Shown one piece after another: positions 16,146 to 25,000 of a stretch of 34,010 nucleotides of DNA. The DNA comes from an uncultured Methanomicrobiales archaeon (lineage in GTDB: Archaea; Halobacteriota; Methanomicrobia; Methanomicrobiales; Methanospirillaceae), in assembly GCA_903926075.1 (NCBI GenBank), contig CAIYHQ010000065.1:1-34010 (forward strand), given 5' to 3'. Under the pieces are notes generated by a model. The model searched no databases, was not told where the DNA came from, and saw nothing but the letters and a program-made list of their open reading frames with translations. The translations under genes were made by a program, and so were the position numbers. Numbering within the stretch: position 1 is the first letter of the stretch; each line of letters starts with the position of its first letter.

Positions 16146-17477
16146 GTGAAGACAGTTATCCTTGGGGGTGGCCTTACCGGTGTTACTCTTGCCCGCCTAT
16201 TAAATGAAAGGCAGGAAGACACCCTTGTTCTTGAAGCACAGCCCCATATTGGCGGACTTTGCAGGTCGGTCAATATTGAGGGTTTTACTTTCGATTCTGG
16301 TGGCTCCCATATCATTTTTAGTCGTGATAAAGAAGTTCTCGGGTTCATGCATTCAGTCCTTAGCGACAACATCGGATTTCGGAACCGCGATACAAAAGTT
16401 TTCTATAAATCGAAATTTGTCAAGTATCCTTTCGAGAACGGCCTTTCAATGCTCCCAAAGGAAGATACCTTTTACTGCCTAAATGAATTTATCCGTACAC
16501 TCATAGAAAATGAAAAAGGAGAAGGAAATAAACCTGAAACATTTAAAGACTGGATAATTTCAAATTTTGGTAAAGGAATCGGAGAACTCTATCTTATTCC
16601 GTATAATGAAAAGATCTGGAAGTGCAAGACAGAAGACATGTCACTCCACTGGGTAGAGGGACGTGTCCCAAGCCCGCCTGTTGAAGATATCATTCGTTCT
16701 GCAGTTGGAATCGAGACTGAAGGTTACACTCACCAGTCAGTCTTTGCGTATCCCGTAAATGGAGGCATTGAAGCACTTATTCATGCTATTGCAGAGCCGG
16801 TTAAGGATTCAATACAAACAGAATATATAGTAAAATCAATCCGCAAAGATGGTAAAAACTGGATAATTTCTGATGGTGAAAAGACAGTTTATGCGGATAG
16901 TATAATCTCTACTATTCCACTTCAATCTTTAATCCCATGTCTTGAGGATGTTCCATTAGAAGTGAAGGATGCTCTTGCAAATCTAAGGTATAATTCATTA
17001 GTTTCAGTTTTTATCGGCCTCAAAGGTGAAACTTCACCTTACTCCTGGGTATACATACCAGGCAAAGAGGACGGCATGATGCACAGGGTCGCATATCTCT
17101 CAAACTACAGCACAAACGTAGCACCACCCGGGTATTCTGCCATTCTTGCCGAGATTACGTTTAACGAGGGGGATGAAGTTTCCAGTATGAATGACACGGA
17201 AATTATTGCTAATGTAATCGAGTCTATGGATAAACTTAATTTCATTAATAAAGAAAATGTCGTCTTTAGCGGCTCTGCACGGGAACCATATGCATATGTT
17301 GTTTATAATCTTCAATACGAAGAAAATTTGAAGGTCGTGAAAAAATTTCTCAAATTATTAGGAATACCACTTGTTGGCCGTTTCTCTCAGTTTGAATATC
17401 TCAACATGGATGCCTGTATCAGAAGTGTGATGGATTATCTCAAAGAGAGACCTGTGAAGGTGGCAGACCAAGAATGA
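16146..17477 (+). CDS. FAD-dependent oxidoreductase, protoporphyrinogen oxidase/UDP-galactopyranose mutase-like, 443 aa
   Basis: The N-terminus is a Rossmann nucleotide-binding motif, VILGGGLTGVTLARLL, with the ribose-binding Glu30 in LVLEAQ, then GGLCRSVNIEGFTFDSGGSHIIF. This is the amine oxidase/COG1232 layout. KYPFENGLSMLP and PYNEKIWKCKTEDMSLHWVEGR resemble UDP-galactopyranose mutase-like and glycan-linked flavoproteins, as does the C-terminal GRFSQFEYLNMDACIRS. Haem synthesis is a less likely role, because the next gene, overlapping by ATGA, is a glycosyltransferase. I infer a sugar- or lipid-modifying step in surface glycan synthesis. The GTG start at 16146 has GGA touching it, so translation may be leaderless or weak. 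No upstream in-frame start exists before a stop. Confidence 0.8.
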   Translation: MKTVILGGGLTGVTLARLLNERQEDTLVLEAQPHIGGLCRSVNIEGFTFDSGGSHIIFSRDKEVLGFMHSVLSDNIGFRNRDTKVFYKSKFVKYPFENGLSMLPKEDTFYCLNEFIRTLIENEKGEGNKPETFKDWIISNFGKGIGELYLIPYNEKIWKCKTEDMSLHWVEGRVPSPPVEDIIRSAVGIETEGYTHQSVFAYPVNGGIEALIHAIAEPVKDSIQTEYIVKSIRKDGKNWIISDGEKTVYADSIISTIPLQSLIPCLEDVPLEVKDALANLRYNSLVSVFIGLKGETSPYSWVYIPGKEDGMMHRVAYLSNYSTNVAPPGYSAILAEITFNEGDEVSSMNDTEIIANVIESMDKLNFINKENVVFSGSAREPYAYVVYNLQYEENLKVVKKFLKLLGIPLVGRFSQFEYLNMDACIRSVMDYLKERPVKVADQE

Positions 17478-18172
17478 TTTCAATTATTATTCCTTCATAT
17501 AATGAAGAAGAGTCAATTGAAAGGTGTCTGCAATCATTATCAAACCAGACAATTCCCCGTTATGAATATGAGATAATAGTGGTCGATGGAAACTCGGTTG
17601 ACAGGACTCGTGAGATTGCAGATAAATATGCCGACCTTGTTTTTATTCAGGAGTCAAAACTTGTAGGAGGTGCGAGAAATGATGGTTTCAAACGTGCCAG
17701 AGGGAATATTGTTGCGACAACCGATGCCGATTGTATAATTCCAAAGGAATGGGTTGAACGGGTCCTTATGGATTTTTCACACCCTGATGTGGTACAGATC
17801 TATGGTCCGGTTTATCCGGTTGAACCTGGTTTTAAACATAAAATATCACTCTTTCTTGCAAATAATTTTTCAAAGGCCGGATATTACCTGAAGATTTGGT
17901 ACTTCACTCTTGGCTGCAACACTGCTTTTCGAAGAGAGGCTTTCATTAAGGCGGGTATGTACCGGTGCATTGATGCAGGTGACGACCTTGAAATTGCAGT
18001 GCGTATGAAAAAAGAGGGTAAAGTACTGTTTGACAACTCGCTTCGGGTCGGGTTCTCAATGAGGCGGTATCAGAAATTCGGAACTTTAAAATCACTGTAC
18101 GAATGGCTTTACATTGTCCACTCAGGCGGTGCATCGGATAAGTACTCGTATTCACACAGGGAATATAAGTGA
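17474..18172 (+). CDS. family 2 glycosyltransferase, 232 aa
   Basis: The GT-A fold is evident: SIIIPSYNEEESIERCLQSL at the start, EIIVVDGNSVDRT, and GGARNDGFKRARGNIVATTDADC with the metal-binding Asp84-x-Asp86. GCNTAFRREAF follows, and DAGDDLEIAVRMKKEG holds the catalytic-base region. It should transfer a sugar from a nucleotide donor to a lipid or glycan acceptor on the cytoplasmic face. It lacks a C-terminal membrane segment. The start overlaps the stop of the flavoprotein gene (ATGA) and has GGTGG nine bases before it, so the pair is co-translated. Its last 21 bases overlap the 3' end of the convergent kinase gene. Confidence 0.9.
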   Translation: MISIIIPSYNEEESIERCLQSLSNQTIPRYEYEIIVVDGNSVDRTREIADKYADLVFIQESKLVGGARNDGFKRARGNIVATTDADCIIPKEWVERVLMDFSHPDVVQIYGPVYPVEPGFKHKISLFLANNFSKAGYYLKIWYFTLGCNTAFRREAFIKAGMYRCIDAGDDLEIAVRMKKEGKVLFDNSLRVGFSMRRYQKFGTLKSLYEWLYIVHSGGASDKYSYSHREYK

Positions 18173-19081
18173 GGGCTTCTCTGTTGCAACTGCTGCACCG
18201 ATGAGTGGAGCATCTCCATTAAGTTCACTTATAACTATATTGGGGAGGTTCAAGTACCTATCTGTATAATTATATATTTGTTTCAGGATTAGGTCACGGT
18301 TTGAAAGGACTACCGAGCCGTCAAGTACAATCATGTCAGGATTGTATGCCACAATAACGTCTGAAATTCCCCTTGCATGGATTTTACCCAACTCCTCAAC
18401 GAACTCTCCGGCAATTAAGTCTCCCTCCTTTGCTTTTTGATAAATAGAGGCTGAATTGATATCAGTCTCCGGTTCCAACCCTCTTTTTTTCAGCCATTCA
18501 CGGTAAAAAACCGGAGCATTTCTGCCTGAACCATATGCCTCCCAGTGCCCGAAAAAACCACATCCGCATTTAAGATTATATGTCGTATCCACAAGAAAAT
18601 GACCAATTTCTACTGCGTTCTTTTCTGAACCAAATAGGAGTCTCCCGTCACTTATAACTCCACCGCCTATCCCGGTTGAAATTGTAATGTACACGAGGTG
18701 ACTGGAACCACGACCCGATCCACAATAATATTCGCCTATTACACCTGCATGACAGTCATTGAGAAGTAGCACTCCGGTACCAAACCTATTCTGAAGCGGT
18801 CCCGCAATTGGGACAGATGGAAATGGGATATTGGGAGGATTGATTATCGAACCGGTTGCTATATCAACAGGTCCTGCTACCGAAAGTCCGATACCTTTCA
18901 GAGGTCCGGCAATATCTGGACCCAGTTTTTCGACAAGGGTGATAACGGATTTCACTAGATCACGAGGGTCATTACTCATGCTCATCGTGAGCCCTTCCAC
19001 TTTTGCTAAAATTTTTCCTCCGCTCCCAATAAGAGCGGCCCTTGTCCGTGTCGCTCCTAGGTCAATTGATATTACAGTCAA
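18152..19081 (-). CDS. ROK-family sugar kinase (glucokinase-like), 309 aa
   Basis: DLGATRTRAALI (7-18) is the phosphate-binding loop of the ASKHA fold. LNDCHAGVIGE contains the catalytic Asp109. ISTGIGGGVISDGRLLFG and EIGHFLVD are ROK signatures. The zinc site normally reads CxCGxxGC; here it is C172-G-C-G-F-F-G-H179, with His in place of the third Cys, followed by the usual WEAYGSG. His could still bind zinc. The enzyme would phosphorylate glucose or another hexose with ATP or ADP. It starts at TTG with GGGAG seven bases upstream. An inverted repeat CGGGA/TCCCG sits in its leader. It is tail-to-tail with the glycosyltransferase gene, overlapping 21 bp, which may couple the two by antisense read-through. 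Confidence 0.88.
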   Translation of the reverse strand: MTVISIDLGATRTRAALIGSGGKILAKVEGLTMSMSNDPRDLVKSVITLVEKLGPDIAGPLKGIGLSVAGPVDIATGSIINPPNIPFPSVPIAGPLQNRFGTGVLLLNDCHAGVIGEYYCGSGRGSSHLVYITISTGIGGGVISDGRLLFGSEKNAVEIGHFLVDTTYNLKCGCGFFGHWEAYGSGRNAPVFYREWLKKRGLEPETDINSASIYQKAKEGDLIAGEFVEELGKIHARGISDVIVAYNPDMIVLDGSVVLSNRDLILKQIYNYTDRYLNLPNIVISELNGDAPLIGAAVATEKPSLIFPV

Positions 19082-19105
19082 AATCTTTCTCCCGAAATAA
19101 TTAAG

Positions 19106-19122
19106 CGGGAAAACCTGTCCCG
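19106..19122 (-). other. small inverted repeat upstream of the ROK kinase
   Basis: CGGGA and TCCCG are separated by seven bases about 25-40 bp before the TTG start. It may be a leader hairpin or a regulator site. Support is only the symmetry and position. Confidence 0.25.
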
Positions 19123-19290
19123 TTTTAACAAATTAATTTAACAGATTTAACTTAGATTTATGGTAAGATAAATCCAAGGTTATTGGAGGATCTGTCACAG
19201 AATCTAACAATATAACTTAGAAAAGAATAAGGGCTTTCTTTCTGATAATAATTACATTAACAAATCCATACTTCATTCTCACTTGATAAT

Positions 19291-19518
19291 ATGACACAAA
19301 TATCTTCAATTATTAAAAAATTAACCCCTGATACTCGTATCAAAGGACCAATGTTCAATGAACCGGTTATAATTATCACTGTTACCGACCTTGGTGATTG
19401 TGCATCAAATCCGGTGATTCACATCATCAGGAATCCGGCATGCCTTGATTGGGTGCCGATAACACAAATTGCACATTATCATGTTGGTTCTGATGCCATT
19501 CTCGGAGCTACAAATTGA
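19291..19518 (+). CDS. short protein resembling a helicase N-terminus, 75 aa
   Basis: Residues 5-35 (IIKKLTPDTRIKGPMFNEPV, then IIITVTDLGDC) look like the first residues of large SNF2/DEAD-type helicases from defence loci. As I recall, these open with a pattern like L.PGT.I.GP.FPEPV.V......GD. After GDC the similarity ends, and the final 35 residues are of unknown kind (IRNPACLDWVPITQIAHYHVG). It may therefore be a severely truncated helicase gene or a genuine small protein. Its TGA overlaps the next ATG (TGATG), so it is translationally coupled to the AlbA_2 protein, which favours it being expressed. The start has no clear ribosome binding site. Confidence 0.5.
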   Translation: MTQISSIIKKLTPDTRIKGPMFNEPVIIITVTDLGDCASNPVIHIIRNPACLDWVPITQIAHYHVGSDAILGATN

Positions 19519-21200
19519 TGAACGAGGATCATATTCGTACAATTGCAGCAGCCGGGGAGGAGATTACAAGAGAGTTTAAATCTGAACTCTCCCGACTTCA
19601 GAATGATGATGAGATCGTTTCTGATATCGTTGCTATGGCGAATACCAATGGAGGAGTTCTCCTATTAGGGGTTGAGGATGACGGAAATATCACCGGTACT
19701 CCGAAACGTAAGGGAGCAACCATTGATCCCGTTAAGATTAGAGCGATGATCTACACAAGGACAGTTCCAGGAATAAATACCCGGGTTTCTGTCGTTCCTG
19801 TTGATGAGGTACAGATAGTAGCGATAGAAGTGGATGAACACCCTGAGATATGTTCAACCTCCCAGGGGAAGACACTCCATAGGATTACTGATACCCAGGG
19901 AAAACCTCAATCTGTACCATTCTACCCAAGGGATCATCTTTCACGAAGGATTCAGATTCAGTCACTTGATCTGACTGCTGAATTAATTCATGAACTTAGT
20001 TACGATGCATTTGATCCTGTTGCTTTTGCATGGATTCGTAGGATCATTAAGGTAAACAGAGGCGAACAGACACTCCTTGAACTGGGCGACGAAGAACTGG
20101 TAAAAGCCCTGAAACTTGTTGAGACCAAGGACGACGCACTAATCCCTAACTATGCGGGTCTCCTTCTCCTGGGGAAGGAAGATATAATTAATACATACCT
20201 TCCGACACATGAAGTGTTTTTTCAAATTATCGATGAACATGGCAATGTCAGGCTCAATGATGCATTTCGAGGTCCACTCTCACAAATTATTCCTGGAATC
20301 GAAGACCGGTTTCAAGCGAGGAATACTGAACGTGAAGTAATTGTCGGTCTCTTTCGGGTTCCTATCCCTGATTATTCAAAGGAAGGATTTCGCGAAGCAA
20401 TGATGAATTCCATCCTTCACCGTGATTATGCAAAGGATGGGTCGGTTTTTATTCAATGGCAGGCTGACCATTTACTTATGACAAATCCAGGTGGATTTCC
20501 TGAAGGAGTTACTCTTGATAACCTTCTTGTGCATGAGCCAAAACCAAGAAATCCAAGGCTTGCTGAAGTCTTCAGAAGAATTGGACTTGTGGAGACAACT
20601 GGTCGCGGTGTTGACAAGATATTCATGGGTCAGATAACGTATGGCCGACCAATCCCGGATTATTCCAGGACTGATGCTGATGCAGTACGTGTGGTCCTTC
20701 CTGGTGGAGAATCATCTCTTGAGTTTGCTGCCCTGGTGTTTGAACAGGACCGGAATGGTAAATCTTTGAAACTTGATGAATTATTAGTTCTGAATGCCCT
20801 TCATTCAGAACGACGGATCACAACAACCGAGGTAGGGCACTTGACTCAGAAAGGAGTGAGTTCAGCCCGGGCAACTCTTGAGCGACTTGTAGAACGGGGT
20901 CTTGTGCAAGGAGTGGGTGAGAAAAGTGCCAGGCATTACATTCTTTCACCTACTGTCTATCAAAGATTGAATGCATCATCAGAGTATGTCCGGACAAAAG
21001 GTTTTGATCGAATCCAACAAGAACAGATGGTTATTACCAGGCTCAAAGAACATGGAAAATTGACACGGTCAGATGTGATGGAATTGTGTACGATTACCGG
21101 ATCACAAACAACAAAAATGCTGAAAAAAATGACTGAAAAATATCCTACAATCCAACAAAGAGGGAAGGGTAAAGGAACTTACTATGTCTGGATAAACTAA
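19518..21200 (+). CDS. Schlafen AlbA_2 domain ATP-binding regulator, 560 aa
   Basis: The N-terminal domain is AlbA_2: EEITREFKSE with Glu19-Phe20-Lys21, then MANTNGGVLLLGVEDDG, the nucleic acid-binding and nuclease-like fold shared with Schlafen proteins. Around residues 290-380 is a GHKL-type ATPase domain (HATPase_c_4) with REAMMNSILHRDY, TNPGGFPEGV and RRIGLVETTGRGVDKIF. Two winged-helix segments end the protein (near RRITTTEVGHLTQKG and KLTRSDVMELCTITG). This layout is typical of ATP-dependent DNA-binding regulators often found near mobile or defence genes. I use the ATG at 19518, which overlaps the preceding stop; a TTG at 19515 is possible. The flanking sequence holds relics of defence-type genes. 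No catalytic mutation is evident. Confidence 0.87.
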   Translation: MNEDHIRTIAAAGEEITREFKSELSRLQNDDEIVSDIVAMANTNGGVLLLGVEDDGNITGTPKRKGATIDPVKIRAMIYTRTVPGINTRVSVVPVDEVQIVAIEVDEHPEICSTSQGKTLHRITDTQGKPQSVPFYPRDHLSRRIQIQSLDLTAELIHELSYDAFDPVAFAWIRRIIKVNRGEQTLLELGDEELVKALKLVETKDDALIPNYAGLLLLGKEDIINTYLPTHEVFFQIIDEHGNVRLNDAFRGPLSQIIPGIEDRFQARNTEREVIVGLFRVPIPDYSKEGFREAMMNSILHRDYAKDGSVFIQWQADHLLMTNPGGFPEGVTLDNLLVHEPKPRNPRLAEVFRRIGLVETTGRGVDKIFMGQITYGRPIPDYSRTDADAVRVVLPGGESSLEFAALVFEQDRNGKSLKLDELLVLNALHSERRITTTEVGHLTQKGVSSARATLERLVERGLVQGVGEKSARHYILSPTVYQRLNASSEYVRTKGFDRIQQEQMVITRLKEHGKLTRSDVMELCTITGSQTTKMLKKMTEKYPTIQQRGKGKGTYYVWIN

Positions 21201-21339
21201 TAATATGAACGGATTATATGCGGATATGAACTCCGCTCATATTCGATTGAATGATTATAAGCCGGATTGTATTTGGCACATATTTAAGAATAGAAATCCC
21301 AATTCAATCAATGACCTGGAAAACCAATGCAGGTTATAA

Positions 21340-21675
21340 TCGGAACAAGGGGATTTATCAGTCAATGAAATTCCAGGTGAATACCGGGTTACCTGTTCAT
21401 CAGGTGATATCTCCACAAGTATTCCCGTTACAGTTCAAAAGAAGGATAAAGTTAAACATGAACTCAAACCCGATGAAGAGTGGACTGGAGAACTTAGCCC
21501 AATTGACTGGATTACATTCTATAATAAAATAATAGAACAAGCAAGTGGTTTTGAAGAGAAAATAAAGATTGATCTTACTTTTCGGATAACTGATCCTTCA
21601 TCTATTGATCCAGAAAAACTTGAAAGCTTAAATCAGGCATTTAGAGAATTGAAACGGTTTAGAAGAGTGGAATGA
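21340..21675 (+). pseudogene. C-terminal relic resembling DUF499/COG1483 ATPases
   Basis: The frame is open from just after a TAA at 21337 to the TGA at 21673-21675 and has no usable start codon. The last 75 residues include EEWTGELSPIDWITFYNKII, IKIDLTFRI and LNQAFRELKRF. They match the way DUF499 (COG1483) ATPases end, with a W.G.....W..FY.K segment, a short beta strand and a final ALRELGL-like helix. The remaining roughly 900 residues of such a protein, including its Walker motifs, are absent. DUF499 proteins are core members of several archaeal and bacterial anti-phage gene clusters. This is therefore most likely the stump of a deleted defence gene. Family identity rests on recalled pattern only. 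Confidence 0.5.
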
Positions 21676-21755
21676 ATTTGAGGGCATGCGTCTTTGTTAA
21701 ACATGAAGATGGGACTGTTGTTTTATCTGAAACCAGATTTCGCTTAATGAAATAA
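21672..21755 (+). CDS. 27-residue ORF coupled to the DUF499-like relic
   Basis: An ATG overlapping the relic's stop (ATGA) opens MNLRACVFVKHEDG and closes at TAA 21753-21755, directly before a T-rich terminator. The overlap suggests it was once the start of the next gene in an operon, now cut short. It has no recognisable domain. Confidence 0.3.
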   Translation: MNLRACVFVKHEDGTVVLSETRFRLMK

Positions 21756-21793
21756 TTTTTCTTTTTTTACTTAAATATTTTGTTTTTTTTTCC
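21756..21793 (+). terminator. T-rich archaeal terminator
   Basis: Several runs of five to nine T (ATTTTTCTTTTTTTA, then TGTTTTTTTTT) directly follow the last frame of the AlbA_2/relic segment. No stable hairpin is needed for archaeal termination of this kind. Confidence 0.6.
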
Positions 21794-21891
21794 TGTTTAT
21801 TATGAAGTTTTCTTAATTGTTTTCTTGTTCGTTTTGTTCGGATTGGCCGGATTTTTGTAGATTTGACCAGAAAATTTACAGGAATCGGAAA

Positions 21892-21899
21892 TTTTATAA
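21892..21899 (+). promoter_or_regulatory. TATA-like box upstream of the giant surface protein
   Basis: TTTTATAA after the purine-rich GGAATCGGAAA is the best TATA candidate between the terminator and the giant gene. It implies a leader of about 100 bases. Closer AT-rich words (GATATATAGA at about 22003) are alternatives. Confidence 0.35.
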
Positions 21900-22016
21900 G
21901 GGTAAAACTTAAATAACAAAGTTAGTCAATCCCCAGCTTCTCTCTATAAGATTTTTGGTGTAAATCGGATATAAGATCCTATGGGGCTTCTATACTGTTT
22001 TTGATATATAGATTCA

Positions 22017-22021
22017 GGTGA
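22017..22021 (+). promoter_or_regulatory. ribosome binding site deciding the start of the giant gene
   Basis: GGTGA lies six bases before the ATG at 22028 and directly touches an earlier in-frame ATG at 22022. Normal spacing therefore selects 22028. Confidence 0.6.
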
Positions 22022-22027
22022 ATGACA

Positions 22028-25000
22028 ATGGATGGAAGTAAAAGGTACACGAATAAACGATTAGATCCGGATAAGATTATAATAATAGTGCTAATCTGTT
22101 CCTTTCTTTTTACCCCAGTTGTTGTTGCATCAGACGACCTTGCTTCAGGTTCTGATTTAATGTATATTCCAGAGGGCATAGTGACACCGGGTTTCACATA
22201 TTCAATATCTCATCCTATTGGTACATCTGAATTGCCAATAGAGACCCAGACCTTAATACAACCTTCAAATACACCAATACCTGAAATTCCAACAATCGCT
22301 ACAACACAACCGCCTGTAACCGTTGAAAATACCCCATATATCACTCCAACTGAAACTATTGTCAATACACCTACTATCGAACCTACCATTGAACCTCCTT
22401 ATGAGTTAAGGGGGTCTTCGTCTGAATTTAACTTAAGTACACCTACACAGGAATATGAATCATTTTCAATTCCAACATTAAATGAATCTGAAAATTTAGC
22501 AAACCCTTTTTCAGGTAGTTCAGGATCACCCCTTGTATCTGATAACGAAACCCGACCGGCATTGTATCTGGCTTCGCCTTCTCCAAATGCGACTGAATCA
22601 GATTCTATTGGCTCTTCTCTTCCAACTCTGTCATTGGATAATCCAGATAATATCAGTTCATATTCATCATCTCCAATCTCTGAAGAACTCATGTATGGCC
22701 TCCCGGACCCCTGGCTCAACACGAGCAACTGGCTGGGTGCTGATGGTTCGCATTATTGGGAAATAACCCAACCTGGAATATATGACTTTGATATTGATTC
22801 TGTTGGCAACATTTTCACGACACTCAGCCTTTTTGCCATTAATATTCTTACTTCAGATGTTGTAGTCCATGGAAATAATGCAACAATAAATGGAGCATCT
22901 GGTGCGGGTTCAGTAGGAATTTTTGCAAACCAAAGTACCAATATTTATATAGATTCATTTATCGTCCAGGACAAGGATTTTGGTGTCCTCTTTAACAATA
23001 TTGGTTATAATACTTCGATGCTTGTCCCAAACAAAATTGAAAATGTCGTAGCCGATCTGAACAACAATGGAATTTATGTTAAAAACTCGAATAATGTGAC
23101 AGTCAGCAGCTCTTCTGCCACAAATAACCAGAATGCAGGAATTACTCTTTACAATACCTCGTATAGCACAGTTTCAGGAAACCTGAACATAGTTAATAAC
23201 AGCATCGGTATCCAGTCAGTTTCATCGGATTTCAACACTATAACCGGAAACAATATCCAGAACAGCACTGGGACAGGCATTGTATTCACTGATTCTAGAA
23301 ATTCTACATTATCCAATACAAATGTCCTTTCAAGCCTCCAAAACGGTGTAACAATAACAAACGGCGTTAATATATCGCTCTCGCAAAACTTGATTGCAGA
23401 TAATACCCTTGCCGGGGTTGCAATAAGCGGGTCTGAAAAGACAAATATTTCAGGTAACCAGATTAAGAGGAACCTTGGAAACGGAATTTCACAGAGCCTC
23501 GGTGGTAATAGTAGTCTCTTTTCAAACACAGTTTCCAATAACCAGGGTAATGGAATTTCTTTATCCGGGTCCCATGGTGACAATATTACATCTAATACCA
23601 TAGAGAACAATGGTGCAAATGGGATTCTGCTATCCGGAATTACACAGTCGATCCTCTCAGGTAATCAGGTAAACTATAATGGTGGAGCAGGGATAAGCCT
23701 CGCTTCTACAACTCTCTCGAACCTGCTTTCGAATTACGCAACGCATAACTCAGGAAATGGTATTGTATTGTCAGATTCCTCCTCAAATAACCTCACAGGC
23801 AACACTGTTACTAGTAACCTGGTAGACGGAATCGATATTTCAAATTCAAGTAGCAATAATCTTTTTAACAATATAGCAGCCTCAAATTCATTCATCGGGA
23901 TACATGTCCGGGATGGGAGTACAGGGAATAACCTCACAGGCAATCAAATTTCTCAAAATAGCCAGTTTGGAGTCCAGATATTAAATGCCCCTTATAATAC
24001 GCTCCATTCAAACAATATGTCCAATAACTACCTTAATTTCAATGTAAAAGGGGTAAATGACTCGGATTACTATCAATATATCACAATGGATAACCTTGTA
24101 GGCGGCTCACCGCTTGCATATCTTCTTGACAGCGTTAATACTGAAATCAATGCATCATTAAATCCCCCTAAAACTATCTTTTGTATCAATTGTACAGACC
24201 TGCTTGTAAAGGATATTAACCTCTCTGGAAACGCTTATGGAATTTATCTTAGAAATTCCAGAAATTCCAATATCAATAATGTCACGGCCACAGGAAATCA
24301 GAACGGGATATACCTTACTTCGTCTTCAAATATTACGATTCAAAATAGTTTAGGTATAAATAACCTGCAGAATGGGATTTATCTGGATAATTCAAGTGGA
24401 AATAATTTGGGTTATTCCAATGCTTCCGGTAATGGCATAAATGGTTTTACTCTAACAAACTCCAATAATAATAACCTGAGTTTTTCCACTGCTTCCAGTA
24501 ATGGTATCAGTGGTTTTTCACTTGTAAACTCAAGCAACAACCTGATAAAGAACTCAACCAGTTCGAATAATCAATATGGCATCTATCTTTCGAATTCAAC
24601 AGACAATAGTCTTTCGGGCAATTTAGCAGAGTATAACCTCCAGCATGGGATGTATATCACACAAGGTAGTGTAAATACTACCCTTACTGATAATACCCTT
24701 TACAAAAACGCATATTATGGCATGTTTCTCGAAGCCTCTGGAAATGCAACTCTTGAGAGAAATAATTTCACGGAAAATCGTTTTAACTTTAAGATTGGCG
24801 GTCTGAACGACTCTGATTACTATCACACGATTGATACGTCAAATACGGTTGATGGAAGGCCGATTTGGTACTTTAAAAATGTGAGTGACACATTACTCGA
24901 TTCAACATCTAATGCAAGTACAGTCTATTGTATCAATTGCGTTAATTTTACAGCGAGGGATCTAAACCTTACACCTAATGGCTATGGGATTTATCTTAGA

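Noticed and set aside
21221-21245. Hairpin CGGATATGA/TCATATTCG after the AlbA_2 gene as terminator
   Set aside because: One arm mismatch and no following T-run. The better terminator is the T-rich stretch at 21756-21793.
21251-21532. 93-codon plus-strand frame
   Set aside because: It is the wrong frame across the DUF499-like relic. The frame ending at 21675 gives the coherent protein-like sequence.
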